Below, piece after piece: positions 1-5,102 of a stretch of DNA of 5,548 nucleotides. The position numbers were made by a program, and so were the translations under genes. The notes beneath the pieces are model-generated. The model did no database searches, was not told where the DNA came from, and saw only the letters and a list, made by a program, of their open reading frames with translations. Numbering within the stretch: the stretch's first letter is position 1; every line of letters starts with the position of its first letter. The DNA comes from Lachnospiraceae bacterium (GTDB lineage: Bacteria > Bacillota_A > Clostridia > Lachnospirales > Lachnospiraceae), in the NCBI GenBank assembly GCA_017464045.1, contig JAFUEG010000388.1, positions 1 through 5,548 of the forward strand. The letters are read 5' to 3'.

Positions 1-8
1 GCGCAGCG
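1..8. repeat. Partial copy of a CAAG-loop hairpin repeat, cut by window edge
   Basis: The first eight bases, GCGCAGCG, are identical to the right arm of the hairpin at 4116-4149 (bases 4134-4141). This suggests the window opens inside another copy of the same small hairpin family, immediately next to the long palindrome. Only half an arm is visible and eight bases can match by chance, so the call is tentative. Confidence 0.3.
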
Positions 9-9
9 T

Positions 10-174
10 GTCGGTTAGAGGGCGGTATGCTCTAATGGCTATTATTTGTTCAGGCATGATAAGAAGCAGGCAGTTATTGCAACAATTTGATTGCATGTTG
101 CATAACTGCCTGCTTCTTATCGTGCCGGTGTTAAGTTGGCAACCAATTAAAGTATACCATGCCCTCTAACCGAC
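10..174. repeat. 165-bp imperfect palindrome, MITE-like or giant hairpin
   Basis: The outer arms 11-23 and 161-173 are perfect 13-bp inverted repeats. The inner arms 58-77 and 102-121 are a perfect 20-bp inverted repeat. The inner stem extends through a one-base bulge (T78) to 79-84/96-101, leaving an 11-base apical loop at 85-95. Outside it, 53-57/122-126 also pair with one wobble. The intervening parts (24-52 and 127-160) are degenerate but still similar as inverted repeats. No reading frame of note lies inside. The whole unit could fold as one long cruciform or RNA hairpin, as non-autonomous palindromic elements do. No clear target-site duplication is visible, so transposition origin is inferred only. 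Confidence 0.75.
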
Positions 175-236
175 CACTATCCATATAAACATTTATTTAT
201 ATTACTAATTACAACATTTCTGATTTTTAATAATTT

Positions 237-270
237 GTTGCAATATCATAACATTTTCCTAAAATGCAAC
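237..270. repeat. Small nested inverted repeat upstream of regulator gene
   Basis: GTTGCA (237-242) and TGCAAC (265-270) form an inverted repeat. Inside its right half sits a perfect six-base stem with a three-base loop (252-266, CATTTT-CCT-AAAATG). It lies about 30 bp upstream of the -35 box of the regulator gene. It could be a regulator binding site, but in such AT-rich DNA it may be incidental. Confidence 0.3.
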
Positions 271-301
271 CAAATATAACACTAATGTTAATTTTGTTTT
301 A

Positions 302-330
302 TTGACATTACATTTTAAGAATGCTTAAAT
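302..330 (+). promoter_or_regulatory. Sigma-A-type promoter of the XRE/AbrB regulator gene
   Basis: A perfect -35 hexamer TTGACA (302-307) is followed by a 17-bp spacer and the -10 hexamer TTAAAT (325-330). The -10 is preceded by the extended -10 dinucleotide TG at 322-323. Predicted transcription starts near 336-338, only just ahead of the ribosome binding site, giving a very short leader. Confidence 0.65.
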
Positions 331-336
331 AGCATT
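320..336. promoter_or_regulatory. Candidate operator overlapping the -10 box
   Basis: AATGCT (320-325) and AGCATT (331-336) form a perfect six-base inverted repeat around a five-base AT spacer. It covers the -10 hexamer and the predicted start of transcription. A dimeric HTH protein bound here would block RNA polymerase, so autorepression by the product of the downstream gene is a reasonable inference. A similar ATGC/GCAT palindrome lies at 762-773. Confidence 0.4.
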
Positions 337-338
337 AT

Positions 339-346
339 GAGGTGAT
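339..346 (+). promoter_or_regulatory. Ribosome binding site fixing the regulator start at 351
   Basis: GAGGTGAT ends four bases before ATG 351 (six bases from the GAGGTG core), which is good Shine-Dalgarno spacing. The in-frame GTG at 342 lies inside this site and so is not a credible start. Confidence 0.7.
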
Positions 347-350
347 AAAA

Positions 351-740
351 ATGGATATTCAATATAGCAAATTAAAAATGTTAAGAAAACAAAACGGCTA
401 TTCACAAGAAGAAATTGCCGAAAAATTAGGTGTATCCCGTCAGGCTGTGGCGAAATGGGAAAAGGGAGAATCGCTCCCGGATATAGAAAGCTGTGTAAAA
501 TTAGCAGATATGTACGGAACTTCGGTGGATATACTTATTAGGAAAATAAAAGAAGAAGAACACAGAGACGGCAAGCATATATTCGGTATGTGTAAGCTAA
601 ATGATAAAGGGCAGATTACTCTCCCTGTGAGTTGCAGAAAGGTGTTTAATTTAAATCCCGGGGATTCAATTTTAGTTCTTGGTGACGAGGACAAAGGTAT
701 CGCACTCATCAACATGAAGAATTCTTTTGAAAATATATGA
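351..740 (+). CDS. XRE-family HTH regulator fused to an AbrB/SpoVT-like domain
   Basis: The product is a 129-residue cytoplasmic DNA-binding protein. Residues 6-62 form a Cro/C1-type helix-turn-helix: LRKQNGYSQEEIAEKLGVS, then RQAVAKWEKGESLPD, with S18-Q19 opening helix 2 and S29-K35 forming the recognition helix. After a charged linker (64-75), residues 80-123 resemble an AbrB/SpoVT/MazE swapped-hairpin domain: LNDKGQITLPVSCRKVFNL followed by PGD. The ATG at 351 is chosen because a strong ribosome binding site precedes it; the GTG at 342 would add three residues and lies within that site. The gene lies 95 bp upstream of an ABC exporter pair on the same strand, a common place for a local regulator. 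Its ligand is unknown. The palindrome over its promoter suggests autoregulation. The two-domain call is firm; the regulated targets are inferred. Confidence 0.88.
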   Translation: MDIQYSKLKMLRKQNGYSQEEIAEKLGVSRQAVAKWEKGESLPDIESCVKLADMYGTSVDILIRKIKEEEHRDGKHIFGMCKLNDKGQITLPVSCRKVFNLNPGDSILVLGDEDKGIALINMKNSFENI

Positions 741-761
741 AACAATGAGCAAAATTACGAT

Positions 762-773
762 TATGCTTGCATA
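762..773. promoter_or_regulatory. Short palindrome ahead of the ABC exporter genes
   Basis: TATGC (762-766) and GCATA (769-773) flank a TT. It shares the ATGCT/GCAT half-site style of the palindrome at 320-336, so it may be a second binding site for the upstream XRE/AbrB regulator. Only a weak promoter can be proposed beside it: TTGCAT at 767-772 and AATAAT at 792-797, with a 19-bp spacer. The exporter may simply be co-transcribed with the regulator. Confidence 0.3.
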
Positions 774-825
774 GATTAACATTTTACAAACAATAATATT
801 GAGCCATAGATGAGATATTAAATAT

Positions 826-830
826 GAGGT
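826..830 (+). promoter_or_regulatory. Ribosome binding site fixing the ATPase start at 836
   Basis: GAGGT lies five bases upstream of ATG 836. The alternative in-frame ATG at 824 overlaps this site and has no comparable purine-rich sequence in front of it. Confidence 0.6.
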
Positions 831-835
831 ATTAT

Positions 836-1573
836 ATGAACGCTATCGAAACAAAAAATCTGACCAAAAAATATAAGGATAAAACTGCTGTTGATTCTCT
901 TAATTTGACAGTTGGTGAGGGGGAACTTTTTTCGTTGCTCGGTGTAAACGGTGCAGGAAAAACAACTACCATCAGGATGTTATCCTGCCTGTCCACTCCT
1001 ACGTCGGGGGAGGCTTATGTTAATGGCAAAAGCTGTAAGGACAACAAGGATGAAATCAAAAAGATAATAGGTATCTCACCACAGGATACTGCCGTTGCAG
1101 ATAATCTTACTGTACGTGAAAACTTAGATTTTATGGCATCTGTTTATTACACTGATAAGGCTTCCATCAAAGAAAAGGTTGATAATATCATTCAAACATT
1201 TAACCTTTCGGAAGTTGAAAACCAGAAAGCCAAAACCCTGTCGGGCGGTTGGAAGCGTAAGCTTTCTATAGCTATGGCTTTAATAAGCGAGCCTAAGGTT
1301 TTATTCTTAGATGAGCCGACTCTCGGACTTGATGTGCTTGCGAGAAGGGAACTCTGGCATACCATAGAAGGCTTAAAAGGAAAAATGACAATCATTCTTA
1401 CAACACACTATATGGAGGAAGCCGAGCACCTGTCAGACCGCATTGCCATTATGATTTCAGGCAAAATCAGAGCATGTGGTACAGTTTCCGATTTAGAAAA
1501 ACTGTCAGGCAAGAAGGGGCTTGAGGAAGCATTTGTTGCCATAGCTGAAAGGGGGATGTCAGAAGATGAATAA
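836..1573 (+). CDS. ABC transporter ATP-binding protein (ABC-2 exporter type)
   Basis: This is the cytoplasmic nucleotide-binding subunit of an ABC exporter, 245 residues from ATG 836. All motifs are intact. Walker A is GVNGAGKTT at 36-44 and the Q-loop glutamine is Q83 (GISPQD). The signature LSGGWKRKLS at 135-144 has W where Q or M is usual, as in many DrrA/CcmA-like ATPases. Walker B is VLFLDEPT at 155-162, the D-loop GLD is at 164-166 and the switch histidine is H191 (TTHYMEEAE). Its length suits a single-domain ATPase without a long C-terminal extension. An alternative start at 824 adds four residues but overlaps the ribosome binding site. The permease gene follows with an 8-bp overlap, implying translational coupling and a heteromeric transporter. 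The substrate cannot be told from sequence; drugs, peptides or bacteriocin-like compounds are typical for this family. Confidence 0.93.
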   Translation: MNAIETKNLTKKYKDKTAVDSLNLTVGEGELFSLLGVNGAGKTTTIRMLSCLSTPTSGEAYVNGKSCKDNKDEIKKIIGISPQDTAVADNLTVRENLDFMASVYYTDKASIKEKVDNIIQTFNLSEVENQKAKTLSGGWKRKLSIAMALISEPKVLFLDEPTLGLDVLARRELWHTIEGLKGKMTIILTTHYMEEAEHLSDRIAIMISGKIRACGTVSDLEKLSGKKGLEEAFVAIAERGMSEDE

Positions 1574-2336
1574 GATTAAAGCATTTTCAACAAGAAACAG
1601 AAAGGAAATACTCCGTGACCCGTTAAGCTATATCTTTTGTCTCGCATTTCCTTTGGTTATGCTTATAATAATGACAGTTGTTAATTCGAGCATTCCTAAA
1701 CAAGCCGGTATGACAGTTTTCCGTATTGATAATCTGTCAGCAGGAATTGCTGTATTCGGTCAGACATTCGTAATGCTCTTTACTGCCCTTACAGTAACTA
1801 AGGACAGGTCAGGTTCATTCCTTGTAAGAATGTATGCAACACCCATGAACTCATCTGATTTTACCATAGGATATATACTTCCTATGCTGATAATAAGCTT
1901 CGCTCAAAACATAATAATATACATAGCCTCCTTTATCATTTCGCTTATAACGGGAGTTGATATGAATATTGGCGGAATGATTTTATCTGTTATTGTACTC
2001 ATACCATCCTCGATTATGTTTATATGTTTTGGACTTTTATTCGGTACTTTGTTTAATGAAAAATCAGCACCGGGTTTATGCTCGATAATTATTTCATTAA
2101 GCTCCTTCTTAGGCTGCATATTCTTTGATGCCGATTCAACAGGAGGCGCTATGCTGAAAGTCTGTAAATCACTTCCGTTTTACTATTGCACTAAGTCGGC
2201 ACGTTCTTGTGTAAAGCTTGATTTTTCCGGCAGCACATTCGTAATTCCAATAATAATAGTAATTGCATGTGCTGCAGCTCTTGGAATAATATCATCCGCA
2301 GTATTTAAATCAAAAATGAAAGCAGACCTCTCATAG
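1566..2336 (+). CDS. ABC-2 type transporter permease
   Basis: The product is a 256-residue integral membrane subunit that should pair with the ATPase encoded just upstream; the genes overlap by 8 bp. A short basic N-terminal region (KAFSTRNRKEILRDP, 5-19) is followed by about six hydrophobic segments near 20-40, 57-77, 101-128, 136-163, 169-188 and 226-248. The loop KDRSGSFLVRMYATPMN (79-95) is the conserved cytoplasmic ABC-2 motif between the second and third helices, here with DRSG and TPM. The size is normal for the family and no truncation is seen. The last codons and the TAG stop fall inside a hairpin (2318-2348) that seems to terminate the convergent operon, so the 3' end of the gene serves a double role. 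The substrate is unknown; export is inferred from the ABC-2 fold. Confidence 0.9.
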   Translation: MNKIKAFSTRNRKEILRDPLSYIFCLAFPLVMLIIMTVVNSSIPKQAGMTVFRIDNLSAGIAVFGQTFVMLFTALTVTKDRSGSFLVRMYATPMNSSDFTIGYILPMLIISFAQNIIIYIASFIISLITGVDMNIGGMILSVIVLIPSSIMFICFGLLFGTLFNEKSAPGLCSIIISLSSFLGCIFFDADSTGGAMLKVCKSLPFYYCTKSARSCVKLDFSGSTFVIPIIIVIACAAALGIISSAVFKSKMKADLS

Positions 2337-2348
2337 AGATCTGCTTTC
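2312..2348 (-). terminator. Intrinsic terminator of the minus-strand operon
   Basis: On the minus strand, 2348-2340 pairs with 2326-2318 (nine bases, GAAAGCAGA/TCTGCTTTC), then a T-G wobble, then CTCT/AGAG around a three-base loop, giving a 14-bp helix. A run of five T (2316-2312) follows one base later. On the plus strand the wobble becomes a C-A mismatch and only TTTCCC follows, so it should work better for the minus-strand transcript ending at 2355. The permease stop codon begins in its loop. Confidence 0.75.
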
Positions 2349-2354
2349 CCATCA

Positions 2355-3071
2355 TCAATTCAATGTATCAATACTTTTATATGCTTCATCTATCCTGTCA
2401 AATATTACAACATAAAAATCATTTATGTAATCTTGTTTTTCTTCAACAACTCTATCTGTCAATGTAAAATCTTTTACATAAAATTCATTTAAAACATACA
2501 TAGCTATATCATTTAATATTTCTCCTCTGCCACTGCTGCGAAGCTTTAACATCCTGTCACCTATATATCTTATAAAAGAATGCCACCTCATTATATATTC
2601 TTGGTTCTGAGACACCTGTTCAGTATCAATCCACTTTTTCACCTTTATTTTGATGAGATTAGCCTCTTTAATACATTCTCCCTTTTGTACAAAATACTTA
2701 AAACCCTTATCATCATAAACTCTGCCAAGTGGAAATATTCTACAAATACCGGGACGGTCTTTATGTACGCTGCACCTTCCGTTTTCATCCAAAAACGAAC
2801 ACATATCGCTTTCATTCATTTTAATATTCGGTAAAATCAAACCATCTACCATATTTAATTCAATATAATTCATTTTGAGTAATTCTTCAAAACTAAATCC
2901 CAATGTATTTTTAAGCCTTACTATATCAATAGGATCAAGAATTATTGAATTACCCATTCCCATGCAGCATTTGTGGCAATCCTTACAATCTCCCGTATCA
3001 CACTTTACCATATCATTCAATTCATAGGTTCTGCCATCGGAGATATCCTCCATGGTAACTTCTCTAAGCAT
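2355..3071 (-). CDS. YkgJ-type cysteine-cluster protein
   Basis: This 238-residue protein belongs to the YkgJ/Fli B-like family of putative zinc- or iron-binding proteins. The diagnostic cluster is CDTGDCKDCHKCC at residues 24-36 (Cys 24, 29, 32, 35, 36). It is followed by further conserved cysteines at 91, 100 (in GRCSVHKDRPGICR, 98-111), 110 and 133 (KGEC). The C-terminal half (about 145-238) is charged and helical, with no motif I recognise. No signal peptide or membrane helix is seen, so it is probably cytoplasmic. The start is set by GGAGGG at 3076-3081, four bases before ATG 3071; M7 is a less likely alternative. The YunG-like gene lies 18 bp upstream on the same strand, so the two are probably co-transcribed. 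The biochemical role of this family is not established; metal chelation is inferred from the cysteines. Confidence 0.85.
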   Translation of the reverse strand: MLREVTMEDISDGRTYELNDMVKCDTGDCKDCHKCCMGMGNSIILDPIDIVRLKNTLGFSFEELLKMNYIELNMVDGLILPNIKMNESDMCSFLDENGRCSVHKDRPGICRIFPLGRVYDDKGFKYFVQKGECIKEANLIKIKVKKWIDTEQVSQNQEYIMRWHSFIRYIGDRMLKLRSSGRGEILNDIAMYVLNEFYVKDFTLTDRVVEEKQDYINDFYVVIFDRIDEAYKSIDTLN

Positions 3072-3089
3072 AGCTCCCTCCGAATCTTC

Positions 3090-3545
3090 CTAATCATTTT
3101 TACCTGTCTTCTTCAATAATTCTCCCTTAAGCTGTTCATATCTTAGTCTCTTTTCTTCCTTAGCAAAATGAACCTTCCTTGACTGTTTGGGATTATCCTC
3201 ATAGCTAAGCACCTCGTCACTGAACTGCTCACTCGTTAAATCAAACACCCTATCTCCCACTACGTTATAGCAATGATAGTTTCCGCCGGGTCTTAGAACA
3301 CCATATACCTCTCCACCGAATATATCCTGTACAAGAAACGCCGTAATCGAGCACTGTCCAAGAGTCTTATTCTCAGGTGTCCATTCATCCCTCAAGCGTG
3401 GTGCACAGGTTTCTACACACCAGATATCGGATAATACGTCATATAAATCGTATGGTGTATTAATACCCTTGTATATATCATTCACAGCCGTAACACCCGC
3501 ATTCTCCCAGCCATAGAAATTATAATTTTTTATCGTGTCAGACAT
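3090..3545 (-). CDS. YunG-like conserved protein, possible Cys-His-Asp fold
   Basis: This 151-residue soluble protein resembles the Bacillus YunG family by memory of its pattern. That pattern is a Trp-rich segment ending in WTPEN (55-59), then GQCSITAFLVQDIFGG (63-78), NYHCYNVVG (89-97) and FDLTSEQF (101-108). Cys65, His91 and Asp102 come in the order and spacing expected of a cysteine-protease or transglutaminase-like catalytic triad, but activity is only inferred. The first 35 residues seem less conserved, and a lysine/glutamate-rich tail (124-151) follows the core. An AGGAG site seven bases upstream supports ATG 3545. It lies 68 bp after the Nudix gene and 18 bp before the YkgJ-type gene. 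No export signal is present. The family's function is not known to me. Confidence 0.68.
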   Translation of the reverse strand: MSDTIKNYNFYGWENAGVTAVNDIYKGINTPYDLYDVLSDIWCVETCAPRLRDEWTPENKTLGQCSITAFLVQDIFGGEVYGVLRPGGNYHCYNVVGDRVFDLTSEQFSDEVLSYEDNPKQSRKVHFAKEEKRLRYEQLKGELLKKTGKND

Positions 3546-3613
3546 TTTCTTACTCCTTTATTATTTTTATATTTAATTGAAGCTTGTATGAAAAATTCTT
3601 AATAGAAAATCAT

Positions 3614-4078
3614 TCAATTCTTTATATATTCCACAAGTTTTCCTGACTCATCATATATAAGCTTTAGCGAGAAAAAAGGTGCATCATCTATCAGAAGCTT
3701 AAGAAATATCCTGTCGCCCTCCCACAGATTAAGTTCCATAACCTTGTCAATATCAATCCAGCTAAGCTCGCCCTCATCACAATCTGTCAATTCACCTGTA
3801 AACTCATCTGCGGTATACAAATGCATATACTCCACTATATCTCCATAACAGAATGTTATAATTCCTCTTGCTCTGTATTCGGTAAGATTAAGCCCTGTCT
3901 CCTCATTTACTTCTCTTAACAGACATTCATCAGGACTTTCTCCGAATTCAAAATGACCGCCGACACCTATCCACTTACCCTCATTTACATCCTGCTCCTT
4001 CTTATTCCGAAGCATCATAAGCATCTTTTTGTCTTTAATTATATAACAAAGCGTTGTATGCTCGCTCTTATTAATCAT
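3614..4078 (-). CDS. Nudix hydrolase, MutT/MTH1-like
   Basis: This 154-residue cytoplasmic hydrolase should cleave a nucleoside diphosphate linked to another group, with Mg2+ bound by the Nudix box. The box is complete at residues 41-63: G41, E47 after five residues, then R55-E56 and E59-E60 in REVNEETGL. Sequence outside the box resembles MTH1-type 8-oxo-dGTP diphosphatases: GKWIGVGG before it (34-41), a late WEGDRIF segment, and a C-terminal strand ending in VEYIKN. Cleaning oxidised purine nucleotides is therefore a fair guess, though Nudix substrates are hard to predict. The start at ATG 4078 has an AAAGGA site about nine bases upstream. It is the first gene of a likely three-gene minus-strand operon, with a hairpin in its presumed leader (4116-4149). 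Confidence 0.9.
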   Translation of the reverse strand: MINKSEHTTLCYIIKDKKMLMMLRNKKEQDVNEGKWIGVGGHFEFGESPDECLLREVNEETGLNLTEYRARGIITFCYGDIVEYMHLYTADEFTGELTDCDEGELSWIDIDKVMELNLWEGDRIFLKLLIDDAPFFSLKLIYDESGKLVEYIKN

Positions 4079-4115
4079 TCCTGCTCGTCCTTTTTATAAT
4101 TTGGTTTTGCTCGTC

Positions 4116-4149
4116 AAAGTGTCGCCTGCGCAAGCGCAGCGATACCTTT
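4116..4149. repeat. Bulged CAAG-loop hairpin in the Nudix gene leader
   Basis: TGCG (4127-4130) pairs with CGCA (4135-4138) around a CAAG tetraloop. Below a single bulged base (C4126), TCGC (4122-4125) pairs with GCGA (4139-4142), and the stem continues with a wobble and a bulge to 4116/4149. It has the same architecture as the hairpin at 5043-5089, including the bulge position. On the minus strand it falls between a TATAAT box and the Nudix start, so it could be part of the 5' leader. There is no T-tract to suggest termination. Confidence 0.6.
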
Positions 4150-4155
4150 CCTCGT

Positions 4156-4191
4156 ATTATACATTTTGCTATATGATAGGGTAATTGTCAA
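4156..4191 (-). promoter_or_regulatory. Possible promoter of the minus-strand operon
   Basis: On the minus strand there is a perfect TATAAT (4161-4156) and, upstream, a perfect TTGACA (4191-4186). They are 24 bases apart, too far for one standard promoter. Either TATAAT works with a poor -35, or TTGACA pairs with a weaker CAAAAT 17 bases downstream. Either way the transcript would begin upstream of the hairpin at 4116-4149. Confidence 0.35.
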
Positions 4192-4255
4192 GATAGCAAC
4201 ACCGCATATCAATCATCAAAAGCATCTGTAATGTCATCAAGAGCAACCGTTATAT

Positions 4256-4284
4256 TTGCCTGTCTTACTGATTTTTGATATAAT
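4256..4284 (+). promoter_or_regulatory. Extended -10 promoter of the HicB-like gene
   Basis: TTGCCT (4256-4261), a 17-bp spacer and a perfect TATAAT (4279-4284) preceded by TG at 4276-4277 make a strong sigma-A promoter. Transcription would start near 4291, leaving a leader of about 54 bases rich in A and T. A ribosome binding site, AAGGCGG at 4331-4337, lies seven bases before the start codon. Confidence 0.7.
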
Positions 4285-4288
4285 CAGT
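4267..4288. promoter_or_regulatory. Inverted repeat overlapping the HicB-like gene promoter
   Basis: ACTGAT (4267-4272) and ATCAGT (4283-4288) form a perfect six-base inverted repeat with a ten-base spacer that encloses the extended -10 box. Its position suits a repressor operator. No candidate repressor is identified; the adjacent HicB-like protein lacks the usual DNA-binding tail. Confidence 0.35.
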
Positions 4289-4344
4289 ACATATGGGGAT
4301 ATAAAAAAAATTTTCTTTATAAAACATATTAAGGCGGGATTTGT

Positions 4345-4647
4345 ATGTCTGAACTGATTGAAAAAATTATAGACTTTTGTTTCACTTACATGACCATATT
4401 AATATGGTTTCCATTAAGCATAATATTTCTTATTGTTGTGCCAATTTTACTATCATTGTACGGGAAAAAGAAAAACAAAAAAACCTTGCGGAAAATATTA
4501 TTATCGTACGAAGAACCATGGTATATTGCAACTGACACAGTCACAAATGTTACATCACAAGGAAAAACAATACTCGAAGCACAAACCAATCTAAAAGAAG
4601 CCTTAGAACTATATTTCGAAGACACATCCCTCTCCAATCAGATATAA
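4345..4647 (+). CDS. Membrane-anchored HicB-like domain protein, no HicA partner
   Basis: This 100-residue protein has a long hydrophobic segment at about 11-39 (one long or two short helices), followed by the basic cluster KKKNKK (41-46). By the positive-inside rule that places the C-terminus in the cytoplasm. Residues 50-93 match the core of the HicB antitoxin fold: a strand ILLSYEE, then PWYIATD, the VTSQGKT turn (69-75), and a helix EAQTNLKEALELYFED (78-93). HicB proteins normally neutralise HicA mRNA-cleaving toxins and often carry a C-terminal HTH or RHH domain. Here no such domain follows, and no HicA-sized frame with its motif is visible on either side. A good promoter and AAGGCGG ribosome binding site support the start at 4345, so the membrane segment is a real part of the gene. 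The function is unknown; it could be a solitary membrane-tethered HicB relative rather than an antitoxin. Confidence 0.72.
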   Translation: MSELIEKIIDFCFTYMTILIWFPLSIIFLIVVPILLSLYGKKKNKKTLRKILLSYEEPWYIATDTVTNVTSQGKTILEAQTNLKEALELYFEDTSLSNQI

Positions 4648-4694
4648 ACAAAAATTTCATTTTATCAATTATAAAACTATATCAGCTATGTTCA

Positions 4695-4711
4695 TCCGCA
4701 CGAAGTGCGGA
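4695..4711. repeat. Perfect 7-bp hairpin with GAA loop
   Basis: TCCGCAC (4695-4701) and GTGCGGA (4705-4711) pair around GAA. It directly abuts the left end of the long palindrome. No T-tract follows on either strand, so it is not an obvious terminator for the HicB-like gene, though it is the first strong structure after it. Confidence 0.6.
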
Positions 4712-4980
4712 ATGAGTCCGCCACACTTGGTAATTCGTAAAAAAATGAAGTGAATTAAAAAGGCAGTTTAATCAACATTTTGCCCGATTTGTGTAAAATC
4801 AGAAGTGAGTGGTTCGCATAGGATTGCTCAGAAACTGACTTGTTTGAGCGAAGCGAGTTGTCAGTTTCGTGCAAATCCTAAAGAATCCGAGCTTTCTGAT
4901 TTCACAAATTGATGGCAAGTTGATAAAACTGCCTTTTTATATCCATTCATTTTACGGATTACCAAGTGTGGCGGACTCAT
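4712..4980. repeat. 269-bp full-length palindrome, MITE-like element
   Basis: The ends 4712-4733 and 4959-4980 are a perfect 22-bp inverted repeat, beginning ATGAGTCCGCC. Similarity continues inward along the whole unit: AAAAAGGCAGTTT near 4757-4770 pairs with its complement near 4923-4937, AAATCAG near 4796-4802 with CTGATTT near 4896-4902, and AGGATTGC with GCAAATCCT. The innermost stem is perfect, 4831-4839 with 4860-4868 (GAAACTGAC), around a 20-base centre. The scattered mismatches and small indels indicate an ageing palindrome. No transposase is encoded. TCATCC occurs near both outer flanks (4692-4697, 4980-4985) but not at symmetrical positions, so a target duplication is not established. 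A non-autonomous element is inferred. Confidence 0.78.
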
Positions 4981-5005
4981 CATCCCACTTGGTGTACCCA
5001 AATGA

Positions 5006-5034
5006 ATCGAGTAGGGGATTTTCCCCTACTCGAT
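5006..5034. repeat. Perfect 13-bp hairpin downstream of etfA
   Basis: Bases 5006-5018 pair perfectly with 5022-5034 around a three-base loop. The core GTAGGGGA/TCCCCTAC is GC-rich and very stable. Neither strand has a T-tract after it, so it is not a classical terminator. It could still mark or protect the 3' end of the etfA transcript together with the neighbouring hairpin. Confidence 0.65.
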
Positions 5035-5102
5035 GTCGCGTTGGTCATCAAATGTGCACTTGTGCAAGCACAGTGCACGCTTGATGACCGTATCGCGCAC
5101 AT
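5033..5102. repeat. Long bulged CAAG-loop hairpin just after the etfA stop
   Basis: The main stem pairs 5043-5051 with 5081-5089 (GGTCATCAA). After a mismatch and a wobble, 5054-5059 pairs with 5073-5078 (GTGCAC). A bulged T5060 and TGTG/CACA (5061-5064/5069-5072) then close a CAAG loop. CGCG (5037-5040/5094-5097) and a 4-bp end helix extend it across an internal loop. Starting three bases past the etfA stop, it would be the first structure in the 3' untranslated region of that mRNA and could slow 3' exonucleases or aid termination. Confidence 0.65.

Noticed and set aside
1..180. CRISPR array or tRNA-like structure
   Set aside because: There are no regularly spaced direct repeats, and the fold is a single long palindrome rather than a cloverleaf.
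4083..4116. Direct repeat TGCTCGTC (4083-4090 and 4109-4116) before the Nudix gene
   Set aside because: Only eight bases in two copies, without symmetry or a known partner; too little to call a regulatory site.
4079..4344. Possible hicA gene upstream of the HicB-like gene
   Set aside because: No open frame of HicA size or with its typical lysine/histidine motif is present; the region contains promoters and a hairpin only.
4692..4985. TCATCC as a target-site duplication flanking the long palindrome
   Set aside because: The left copy lies 14 bases outside the palindrome end while the right copy overlaps the other end, so the geometry does not fit a duplication.
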